The position numbers and the translations under genes were made by a program. Shown here piece by piece: positions 7,394-14,677 of a stretch of 38,563 nt of DNA (the first letter of the stretch is position 1; each line of letters starts with the position of its first letter). Below the pieces are notes generated by a model. It was not told the origin of the DNA and did no database searches. It was given only the letters and a program-made list of their open reading frames with translations. Source of the DNA: Lachnospiraceae bacterium (lineage in GTDB: Bacteria > Bacillota_A > Clostridia > Lachnospirales > Lachnospiraceae); contig JAEEWS010000025.1 in assembly GCA_016287765.1 (NCBI GenBank), positions 1 to 38,563 of the forward strand, read 5' to 3'.

Positions 7394-8718
7394 AAGTAGT
7401 TATTATGGCAGGGGGCAAGGGAACACGTATATCGGAATTGTTCCCTGATATTCCAAAACCTCTTATACCTGTAACAAACTGCGATGGGATTTCAAAGCCT
7501 GTTTTGGAATGGGAGATTGATAGTCTTGTGAAGCAGGGCTTTACAGATATCGTTATCACTGTTTCTCATATGCATGAAAAGATAGAAAACTATTTTGGTG
7601 ATGGCAGCAAGTGGGGAGCAAATATCAGTTATTATGTAGAAGAAACGCCGCTGGGAAACGCAGGGGCGTTATTTAAGATGGGGTTTGATTCTGATTTCCT
7701 GTTACTGAATGCTGACGCTGTTTTTGATGTAGATTTTAATCGTATGGTTGAGTTTCATCGCAAAAAGGGAGCGGCAGTCACACTTTTTACCCATCCGAAC
7801 AGTCATCCATACGACAGCGGACTTATTATAGAGGATACTGATGGAAGCGTTTTACAGTGGCTTACAAAGGAAGATACAAGACCTCAATTCTACAACAACT
7901 GCGTTAATGCCGGACTTCATATCATATCCCCATTGGCACTTGAAAAGTCAGGCATCGATCAGGATATGATCGGCCGCGAGTATAATGGTAAAATATATAA
8001 AGTCGATCTTGATCGTAATATTCTCAAGCCGTTATGCGGAAGCCACACCATGTTTTCTTATCGTTCCCCTGAATATGTAAAGGACATGGGGACGCCCGAG
8101 CGTTTTGCAGGAGTGTCAAAAGACTTTAAAAATGGTATAGTTAGCGCAAAGAATTTATCGTCAAAGCAGAAGGCTATATTTCTGGACCGCGATGGAACAA
8201 TCAATAAATATGTTGGGTTTTTACGCAATATAGATGAGTTTGAGCTTTTGCCCGAAGTTACAGATGCAATAAAGAGGATCAATACATCCGGATATTTGGC
8301 TGTTATTGTGACCAATCAACCTGTGATAGCCAGAGGCGAGGTTACTTTTTCTGAATTAAATGAGATGCATCGGAAAATGGAAACATTATTGGGAGCTGAA
8401 GGTGCATACATTGATGCATTATACTTTTGCCCGCATCATCCGCATAAAGGATATGCAGGTGAGATAAAAGAATTAAAAATTGAATGTGACTGCCGTAAGC
8501 CAAAACCGGGGATGTTGATCCATGCAGCAAAGGAATTTAACATAGATTTGAATCAATCATGGATGATAGGCGACGGTGAAAATGATGTGAAGGCGGGTAA
8601 AGCAGCCGGATGTAAAACTGCGTTGATATGCAATGATGCTTCACCTGTTGATTCAGATATAAAAGTGAAAAGCCTCAAAGAGGCAGTTGAAAAAATATTG
8701 AATGTTAATGTATATTGA
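7390..8718 (+). CDS. hddC/gmhB: Fusion: D-glycero-alpha-D-manno-heptose 1-phosphate guanylyltransferase + heptose bisphosphate phosphatase
   Basis: This 442-residue two-domain protein joins two pathway steps. Residues about 1-235 are a nucleotidyltransferase: MAGGKGTRISELFPDIPKPLIP holds the nucleotide-binding loop and sugar-phosphate Lys, and NADAVFDVD carries the metal-binding Asp pair. Residues about 255-440 are a HAD phosphatase of the GmhB/HisB type: FLDRDGTIN nucleophile motif, TNQPVIARGE, a zinc-binding CPHHPH...CDCRKPKPGM cluster, and GDGENDVKAGKAAG. The phosphatase would take the phosphate from C7 of the 1,7-bisphosphate, and the transferase would then make GDP-D-glycero-alpha-D-manno-heptose. 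In characterised clusters these are often separate genes. Both halves keep their key residues. Confidence 0.88.
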   Translation: MKVVIMAGGKGTRISELFPDIPKPLIPVTNCDGISKPVLEWEIDSLVKQGFTDIVITVSHMHEKIENYFGDGSKWGANISYYVEETPLGNAGALFKMGFDSDFLLLNADAVFDVDFNRMVEFHRKKGAAVTLFTHPNSHPYDSGLIIEDTDGSVLQWLTKEDTRPQFYNNCVNAGLHIISPLALEKSGIDQDMIGREYNGKIYKVDLDRNILKPLCGSHTMFSYRSPEYVKDMGTPERFAGVSKDFKNGIVSAKNLSSKQKAIFLDRDGTINKYVGFLRNIDEFELLPEVTDAIKRINTSGYLAVIVTNQPVIARGEVTFSELNEMHRKMETLLGAEGAYIDALYFCPHHPHKGYAGEIKELKIECDCRKPKPGMLIHAAKEFNIDLNQSWMIGDGENDVKAGKAAGCKTALICNDASPVDSDIKVKSLKEAVEKILNVNVY

Positions 8719-8725
8719 GAAAATG

Positions 8726-8745
8726 CCGGAGCTTCTTGGCTCCGG
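8726..8745 (+). other. Hairpin between the heptose fusion gene and the glucosyltransferase gene
   Basis: CCGGAGC (8726-8732) pairs perfectly with GCTCCGG (8739-8745) around a 6-base loop. There is no T-run directly after it (TACAGATGCG), so it is not a standard terminator. It may reduce read-through or protect the upstream message. Confidence 0.4.
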
Positions 8746-8784
8746 TACAGATGCGTGTGTTTTTGTTTCGTCGGGAGGATATCG

Positions 8785-10356
8785 ATGTTTGATGCACTGG
8801 ATTCTTTAAAAGAGAATATTTCAAAGGATAAAAGGTATATTTGGGCAATTTTGTCGGCAATCGCATGCGGCTTGGTTGCGCATGGAAGAGTTGTAGTCGA
8901 CGGACTTTATTATTTTGACGGTTTTTCAAAAAGAACATCAAACGGAGCGGTGTCCGGAAGATGGTTCGGAGATGTGTATGATGCCTTTGACTGGCTTGCA
9001 ATTGGGATGTGGGGGTTTTTGTCCACCCCTCTTTTTAATGGCATTTTGGCATTTATTTTTTTGGGACTGGCATCATGCGTACTTATTACAGCTTTTAAGA
9101 TTCAAAACCGATTTATAGTTTTTCTGATTTCAGGGATAATGACAACTTTTCCTGTAATAACATCTTCTTTTGGCTATACGTTTCAAATACACACTTTTTG
9201 TCTCGGTATTTTTCTTGCCTGCCTCGGAAGTTATTTGATCAGTAAATATGAAATCAAAAGCGCCTTGATCGGATGTTTTTTGATAAGCTGCAGTATAGGT
9301 ATCTATCAGGCGGCTATTCCGATTGTTTTGACGGTTTTGTTGGGTATTCTGATTGAACAATGTTTAGAAAAGGATATTTCCTGGAAGGAATACGGGAAAA
9401 AATGTGTATATTATGCCGTAAATTGCAGTGTTTTTATGCTTATGTATGCATTATGCCAGAAGGTCGTTTTAACGTTAAGAAAGGCTGAATTACTGGATTA
9501 TCAAGGTATATCCGGGGCCGGAAAAGATGGCATCACGGCTTATATAAAGAGAGTACCTCTGGCTTACAAAAACTTTTTTATTTATGATCCTAATGCAGGC
9601 ACATCGGTTTACCCGTTACTTTTAAGTAAATTGTATTATTTGTTCTTGGTTTTGGACATCGCTATTATTGTATATATACTTTTCTTTAAGGAGAAAAGGT
9701 CTTTTCAACAATTGATCAAAGTGATGATCATGCTTATGGCGCTGCCGCTGGCTGTAAACTTTATCTACGTTATGTGTGGGCCTCAAACATACATATATGT
9801 ACTTATGGTTTATTCGCATATAACACCGCTTGTGGCGCTTTGCATACTGAGCGAAAAGGCTGGTTTTCCCGGAACCAATATAGGAAAAATAGGAAATATG
9901 GGGGTTTCCGCTCTTCTTCTTGTTTCACTTCTTATCCTTATCAAATTTGACAATATGTGTTATGTTAAGGCTTCGTTTCTTCAGGAACAAGCGAAAAGTT
10001 ATTTTACGGAGTTAATAACAAGAATGGAATCTACGGAGGGCTATTCCATTGATACTCCTGTAATTTACATAAATGGCAATGATAAAAGGCACAATGACAA
10101 TCATCTGAATGAATTCAGTAAATATACATATGATGGATTTGACAAGATCAAAATAGCGCCTTACGGCATGGACTCTCTGGTAAATGATTATTCTTGGGAA
10201 AGCTTCATGATCCATTGGTGTGGCTTTGACCCGAAACATATTGATGAAAGTCAAAGAGAGAGGTATGAATCAAATAATGAAGTGATTAATATGCCTCGTT
10301 ATCCGGAAGCGGGTTCAATTAAAATTGTCGACGGGGCGCTTGTTGTCAAGTTTTAG
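8785..10356 (+). CDS. GtrII-type polytopic membrane glucosyltransferase
   Basis: This protein of about 523 residues has some ten hydrophobic membrane segments (for example ILSAIACGLVA, GILAFIFLGLASCVLITAF, ALLLVSLLILI) and a soluble C-terminal part of about 120 residues. The N-terminal loop has FSKRTSNGAVSGRWFGDV and a later SIGIYQAAIP segment, both typical of 'glucosyltransferase domain' (GtrII) proteins, which move sugars from a polyprenyl carrier onto surface glycans. I place the start at ATG 8785 because GGGAGG lies 8-13 bases upstream; the frame stays open to an ATG at 8755 that lacks a good site. It probably decorates the heptose-containing glycan made by the genes upstream (inference). 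Confidence 0.78.
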   Translation: MFDALDSLKENISKDKRYIWAILSAIACGLVAHGRVVVDGLYYFDGFSKRTSNGAVSGRWFGDVYDAFDWLAIGMWGFLSTPLFNGILAFIFLGLASCVLITAFKIQNRFIVFLISGIMTTFPVITSSFGYTFQIHTFCLGIFLACLGSYLISKYEIKSALIGCFLISCSIGIYQAAIPIVLTVLLGILIEQCLEKDISWKEYGKKCVYYAVNCSVFMLMYALCQKVVLTLRKAELLDYQGISGAGKDGITAYIKRVPLAYKNFFIYDPNAGTSVYPLLLSKLYYLFLVLDIAIIVYILFFKEKRSFQQLIKVMIMLMALPLAVNFIYVMCGPQTYIYVLMVYSHITPLVALCILSEKAGFPGTNIGKIGNMGVSALLLVSLLILIKFDNMCYVKASFLQEQAKSYFTELITRMESTEGYSIDTPVIYINGNDKRHNDNHLNEFSKYTYDGFDKIKIAPYGMDSLVNDYSWESFMIHWCGFDPKHIDESQRERYESNNEVINMPRYPEAGSIKIVDGALVVKF

Positions 10357-10508
10357 AGATTAAGACGACGAGGAATAAGAGAATGAACACATTTCTTTTG
10401 ATAATAAATCGTCATTGATATTAATGCGGAAAAGGAATAATATAATTTGTAGGTTTCTTTATAAAATGTGTAATGCTGACTAAGTTTTTTTGCTGCGGAG
10501 AAAATAGT
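10357..10508 (+). other. Gap between glucosyltransferase and DUF4869-type gene
   Basis: This A/T-rich stretch contains a perfect TATAAT (10441-10446). The best -35-like hexamer, TTGATA (10415-10420), is 20 bases away, so any promoter would be suboptimal. GGAG at 10496-10499 is the ribosome binding site for an ATG at 10509. No terminator is evident. Confidence 0.35.
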
Positions 10509-10532
10509 ATGTAAAATATTTATTATGGCGAT

Positions 10533-10955
10533 ATGCCTGAGGCAATATATAATACCTCTTTATACTTTGATAATACTTATTACGATAACTGGCTGACGGA
10601 TGAATTCGCGCAGAAGATGATAAAGTCGGTCGATAAGGCAACAGTCCTGAGCGGACAGGCGGTAGATAGCAAAGCGCTTGGTGTGATACCTGCAACTAAG
10701 CTTTCAGGAGGTTTAAAAACTCTGCTCCTGATCTATAATCAGCCCGAAAAGGTTTTTAATGCGTCTACTTGCGGCGATAATTGCGCCAGGTGGATCTTGA
10801 AGATTGCAAAACTTCATAGTAGGGATATTACTATCAATCTTCGTCATTTGATGGACTTTGGTGAAAGAAAGTTTGAAATCCGTATACTGAATAATGATTC
10901 TGTTGTTCATAATATGGCTGAATTGGTTCAGATAGTGGGGCACTATTTGGGATAG
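10533..10955 (+). CDS. DUF4869-like protein, normal start destroyed by a stop at codon 2
   Basis: The protein encoded from the internal ATG has 140 residues and includes FNASTCGDNCARWILKIAK and the NLRHLMDFGERKFEIRILN / HNMAELV segments that I associate with DUF4869, a family of unknown function. The expected start, with GGAG nine bases before it, is the ATG at 10509; its next codon is TAA, then N-I-Y-Y-G-D-M-P in frame. Family members as I recall begin M-L-x-I/V-Y-x-G-D-M-P, so a TTA-to-TAA change would explain the stop. Translation could restart at 10533 with loss of eight residues. An adjacent gene remnant suggests the pair is decaying. Confidence 0.6.
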   Translation: MPEAIYNTSLYFDNTYYDNWLTDEFAQKMIKSVDKATVLSGQAVDSKALGVIPATKLSGGLKTLLLIYNQPEKVFNASTCGDNCARWILKIAKLHSRDITINLRHLMDFGERKFEIRILNNDSVVHNMAELVQIVGHYLG

Positions 10956-11278
10956 CAGAGGGCGAAAGTAGCGGTATTGAGATAGCATGCGAAAAAAAGT
11001 GCGTAGTTCTTGACGGGGACAAATGGGAAAGAGATAATGAAGAATTTGACCAATGTATAGTGTTCATTGATGAAGGAAATGATTTTGTAAGATCACGCAG
11101 AATTGCCGAAGCAGTTAAGAATAGCACAAATTACTATGTTATAGCTACCAGAGAAAGCTTGTACGATCTGCCATACAGCGTGAATGAGATATATGGCATA
11201 AGAAATAAAGCCGGTAACAGATATCAGGGGACCAAACGCCTGTATAGTGACCTGTTTCATTGTTTGGCCCACAAATGA
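10922..11278 (+). pseudogene. Remnant of a DUF4869-associated partner gene
   Basis: A frame open from 10922 to the TGA at 11276-11278 encodes a coherent polypeptide (GIEIACEKKCVVLDGDKW, then CIVFIDEGNDFVRSRRIAEA, NSTNYYVIATRESLYDLPYS, EIYGIRNKAGNRYQGTKRLY) but has no usable start upstream of a GTG at 11060. It overlaps the end of the DUF4869-type gene. VFIDEGNDF looks like a Walker-B-like strand and the rest fits a P-loop protein that I recall as a usual DUF4869 neighbour. The expected N-terminal nucleotide-binding part is missing and the C-terminus is short, so this is best read as a fragment left by deletion. A 72-residue product from GTG 11060 is formally possible. Confidence 0.55.
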
Positions 11279-11304
11279 TCCGATACTGTCTGAGAGGGAT
11301 AGAT

Positions 11305-11349
11305 AAGAAAACAGTTTTCTTGACAATCTAGTTCTTATATTGTTATATT
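11305..11349 (+). promoter_or_regulatory. Promoter with overlapping 17-bp palindrome upstream of ATPase/TOPRIM pair
   Basis: TTGACA (11320-11325) and TATATT (11344-11349) are 18 bases apart, a good sigma-A promoter. A perfect palindrome, AAGAAAAC-A-GTTTTCTT, spans 11305-11321 and overlaps the first bases of the -35 box. That is the expected geometry for a repressor operator. Start of translation is at 11396 with AAAGGA at 11382-11387. Confidence 0.6.
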
Positions 11350-11395
11350 TAAAGTAGTTTACTGTGAGCCAAGGAAAAACTCGAAAGGACAAACA

Positions 11396-12535
11396 ATGTT
11401 AAACGCTATTAAAATATCGGGATTTCGAAAATATGAGCATCTTGAATTGAATGATTTTTCAAATATCAATTTTATTCTTGGAAAGAATAATGTTGGTAAA
11501 ACATCTGTTCTTGAGGCTATTTATGCGTGGGCGTGCGGGCAGAACATCAGTCCTTTTATTAATATTCCGCTGGCTCGAGCAAGATATGGCAGTATACAGC
11601 AACCGTATTGGGTTATGGAGGAAATATTATCCGTTGTTCACGACCATAAAAAGGTGCCTTTTAGCATGACTTTAGAAGGAAACTTGAACGGAAAAAATGA
11701 GAAGTTTGAGCACTTTATCAATCCCTCGGATTTATTGACCGATTACGATTCATCATATAAAAAGATCTCTGACGGACTTGTGTCTCAGACCAATGAGCAA
11801 AAGAATGCCGAGGTTTCTTCTGTTATGCAGAATTTTGGCGGCTTGCTACCTGTGATTCGTCCAACTGTGATCGCTAAATGGACAGTTAAACACAATGGAA
11901 AAAGCATTTCTGATTACATAACAGTGCCTTCTACAGTAACGAGCAGTGTTAATCCACTAATGACTGCCAAATATATAGATGTTTTGTCTCATGTTACTGT
12001 AAACGAAAATGTCCAGATGTACTCTTCTCTAAAAAGAGAAAAGCTGTTAGGGGATGTAACGGAAGAGATAAAGAAGGTTTTCCCGGAAATAGCAGGATTT
12101 GATATGATCCCTTATCCGGACGGTTCTCAGGCGCCCATAAGTGTAGTAAAGAATGATGGGACCATCTTACCTTTGTATGCCTGCGGAGATGGTGTGCAGA
12201 GATGGTTTTATATGCTGGGTGCTGTTTCTTTATACAAGAATTCAATCATTTGTATTGATGAAATAGATACGGGATTCCATCCTGAAGCACAATTAAAGTT
12301 TTGCAAGAAACTCGTTCAGTATGCGAATGAAAACAACGTTCAGCTTTTTATTACTACTCACAACATCGAATTTATAGACAGATTTCTGGATGCCACTTTG
12401 GAACTTGGAGAAGAATATATGCGTTCATCGAGGATAATCACTTTGAAGAATTCTGAAGGTGAAGTTAAAGCAAGAACAATGAATGCAACCGAAGCTGCCA
12501 GATCGAGAGCAGAATACAGGATGGAATTGAGATGA
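11396..12535 (+). CDS. OLD/RecF-like AAA ATPase of a two-gene defence-type module
   Basis: This 379-residue ABC-type/AAA ATPase begins NAIKISGFRKYEHLELNDF, the opening seen in RecF/OLD proteins. Walker A is GKNNVGKTS (residues 29-37), Walker B is IICIDEIDTGFHP (Asp288-Glu289), and the switch histidine is in FITTHN (His322). A divergent signature lies near ACGDGVQRW. Between them is a helical insertion of about 200 residues. The gene has its own promoter and overlaps the next gene by ATGA. Split OLD-type and PARIS-type phage-defence systems have this order: ATPase, then TOPRIM nuclease. Function in defence is inferred from architecture and the accessory neighbourhood; a DNA-repair role is less likely. 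Confidence 0.75.
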   Translation: MLNAIKISGFRKYEHLELNDFSNINFILGKNNVGKTSVLEAIYAWACGQNISPFINIPLARARYGSIQQPYWVMEEILSVVHDHKKVPFSMTLEGNLNGKNEKFEHFINPSDLLTDYDSSYKKISDGLVSQTNEQKNAEVSSVMQNFGGLLPVIRPTVIAKWTVKHNGKSISDYITVPSTVTSSVNPLMTAKYIDVLSHVTVNENVQMYSSLKREKLLGDVTEEIKKVFPEIAGFDMIPYPDGSQAPISVVKNDGTILPLYACGDGVQRWFYMLGAVSLYKNSIICIDEIDTGFHPEAQLKFCKKLVQYANENNVQLFITTHNIEFIDRFLDATLELGEEYMRSSRIITLKNSEGEVKARTMNATEAARSRAEYRMELR

Positions 12536-13269
12536 AAAAAATCAAAGGATTAATTCTCTGCGAAGGAATTTCGGACAGGGTATTGATAGGAAATTATCTG
12601 AGTTCGGTACAAGGATGGGAATACGCTAAAAAAAGAACTGAGTTTCCTTTTGACGGAGAAGAGATAGATTGGTATCGTGATGCCAAGGGTTCGGTGGTCG
12701 GATTGTGGTCTGTGGGAGGCAATGACTTTACCGGCTCTGTCAATAAGATCGCAGATTATGAACGTAAGGCGGATTTCCTTGAGAAACTGGTAATTGTATC
12801 GGATCACGATTCAGATAAAGAGATAAAAGAAAGGTTTTCCGGTATTGCAGGTTCAATGAAAGAGATCATGAATCCCCAAAACCATCCTGATATTGACCAA
12901 GTGAATAGCTGGCAGAATATTTCTTTTACAAATGACTATTCTGAAGAGTCTGTTTTAAAATTATGCTTTCTCCCTATTCCACTTCAAAGTGAAGGATCAC
13001 TTGAGAATTTTATGCTTGATGCTTTGGCTGAGGATGAGAACAAGAAAGAAGTGATCGATCAGGTCAAAACATTTTTGAGAGATATAAAAACAACCGAGTA
13101 TCTTCGAAAAAGACGTGAAAAAATCAAGGCGGAACTCGGAGTTTCGTTTTCGATTTTTTGCCCTGAAAGAATGTTTGATACCATGCTTGAACTTATAAGG
13201 CAGGTTGATTGGACAGAATACAAAACAGCAAATGATCATTTTGGCATTCTTCTTGGAATAATGGATTGA
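12532..13269 (+). CDS. TOPRIM-fold (DUF3226/DUF4435-like) effector partner of the ATPase
   Basis: This 245-residue protein starts IKGLILCEGISDRVLIGNYL; Glu11 in CEG-x-SD is the TOPRIM catalytic glutamate. VIVSDHDSD supplies the metal-binding D-x-D (Asp91, Asp93). The segment PLQSEGSLENFMLDAL provides a further conserved-looking acidic patch. The C-terminal third (DIKTTEYLRKRREKIKAEL) is helical. TOPRIM domains of this style are the nuclease half of OLD proteins and of AriB in PARIS, where the ATPase restrains or delivers the effector. The start overlaps the ATPase stop, so expression is coupled. The exact Pfam family cannot be settled from sight; DUF3226 is my first choice. Confidence 0.7.
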   Translation: MKKIKGLILCEGISDRVLIGNYLSSVQGWEYAKKRTEFPFDGEEIDWYRDAKGSVVGLWSVGGNDFTGSVNKIADYERKADFLEKLVIVSDHDSDKEIKERFSGIAGSMKEIMNPQNHPDIDQVNSWQNISFTNDYSEESVLKLCFLPIPLQSEGSLENFMLDALAEDENKKEVIDQVKTFLRDIKTTEYLRKRREKIKAELGVSFSIFCPERMFDTMLELIRQVDWTEYKTANDHFGILLGIMD

Positions 13270-13305
13270 GGAATTAAGTTATCGTAGAATAATGACAGTT
13301 CAGAC

Positions 13306-13330
13306 TGAGTCGGAGAAATCCGGCTCAAAT
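13306..13330 (+). terminator. GNRA-capped hairpin after the ATPase/TOPRIM module
   Basis: TGAGTCGGA (13306-13314) pairs with TCCGGCTCA (13319-13327), one G-T wobble, with a GAAA tetraloop. It is followed by AATTTGTA, a poor T-run. The stem is strong but termination would be inefficient; it separates the module from the broken manC. Confidence 0.45.
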
Positions 13331-13360
13331 TTGTATAGTGTTTGCATTGAAAGGAATTAT

Positions 13361-14651
13361 ATAAAGATCCTTTTACTCTCGGGCGGTTCGGGGCGAAGGC
13401 TTTGGCCACTGTCCAACGACACGCGTGTTTGATCAGCTTTCAAAGAAGGGACTGGGGGACAAGGCTGTGATCATTGCCAGCGAGGCACAGACGGAGATCA
13501 TCCAGAGCCAGCTTGGGAAAGACACGAAGATAGCCACAGAACCGGAAAGAAGGGACACATTCCCGGCAATTCTCTTGGGAGCTGCCTGGGCAGCAAGTAA
13601 CGGAAGTTCCGATGATGAATTTGTTACGGTTATGCCTGTGGACCCCTATGTGGATGACGATTACTTCGGTATGTTCGAAAAGATGGAAGAGGCTTTAAAG
13701 GAGAGCGGGAAGAACATCGCTCTTCTGGGAGCCACACCGACTTATCCTTCCGAAAAGTACGGTTACATACTCTCTAAAGATGTAGGAAAGAACTACAGGG
13801 AAGTTACTTGCTTCCGCGAAAAGCCCACTGTTGCCGACGCACAGAAGATGATCGATGGTGGAGCGTTGTGGAACTGTGGCGTGTTCTGCTTCAGAGTGGG
13901 TATGATGAAAGAATATGCCGAAAAGTATGGTCTGAAAATCGACTATAATGAAGTGGTTAGGAGATATGACGACCTTCCCAAGATAAGTTTTGACTACGAG
14001 GTCATGGAAAAGGCCGGGGGCTGCATCGTTCTTGAATACAGAGACAGTTGGAAGGATGTGGGGACATGGAACACCCTGACGGAAGAAATGAGAGACAAGA
14101 CGGTGGGGCAGGTTGTGATGGATGAAACCTGTGAAAACACCAATGCGGTGAACGTTTTGGACGTACCTCTCATTGTCATGGGAGCCAAGGACATGGTGAT
14201 TTCTGCCTCCTATGACGGAATTCTTGTTGCGGACAAAGAGAGGAGTTCCTACATAAAGAACTACCTTGACGGCATCAGGGTCACTCCCCGTTATGAGGAA
14301 AGAAGATGGGGAACCATCAAGACGCTCGATCGTTCGGAGGAGAACGGTACGGGGGTCTGCACCAACAAGGTCAAGGTGACTGCGGGACAGTTTACCACCT
14401 ACCATTGCCACATGCACCACAAAGAAGTTGTCACAGTGCTTTCCGGAGAAGGACTTGTTGCTACGGATGCCGGGATGAAGAGAATCTCATCCGGCAGCAG
14501 TTTTGTGTTCGAGATCGGAGAGTTCCATGCCATAAAAGCTGTGACGGAGCTCCGATACATCGAGGTCCTCATGGGAAATGTGGAAAGCAACGACATCGAA
14601 AGAATGCTCTTTGAGTGGGAAGAGATAGAGAATTATGTCAAGAAGCAATAA
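13361..14651 (+). pseudogene. manC: Broken mannose-1-phosphate guanylyltransferase/mannose-6-phosphate isomerase (manC-type)
   Basis: The N-terminal signature K-I-L-L-L-S-G-G-S-G-R-R-L-W-P-L-S-N-D-T-R is encoded from 13364 but is preceded by ATA where ATG is expected, with AAGGA at a proper distance (13351-13355). After D-T-R the frame shifts and continues VFDQLSKKGLGDK from 13425. In intact relatives, about 20 residues (S-K-Q-F-L-K ... M-V-Q-R) lie between these parts, so a short out-of-frame deletion seems to have occurred. The remaining 408 residues look normal: TEPERRDTFPA, MPVDPYVDD, the EKP loop, and a C-terminal cupin isomerase domain (YHCHMHHKEV). A product from GTG 13425 would lack the nucleotide-binding loop and should be inactive as a transferase. 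Confidence 0.8.
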
Positions 14652-14677
14652 CGCATCGGCAGGAGAAAAAGAAGAAT

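Noticed and set aside
13695..14420. Long open frame on the minus strand opposite manC (about 240 codons)
   Set aside because: It mirrors the codon pattern of a clear ManC frame on the + strand, has no ribosome binding site and shows no recognisable motif.
14615..14677. Upstream extension of the gmd frame to 14615
   Set aside because: It overlaps the end of manC and would put 21 unlikely residues before the Rossmann strand; ATG 14678 with AGGAG upstream is the natural start.
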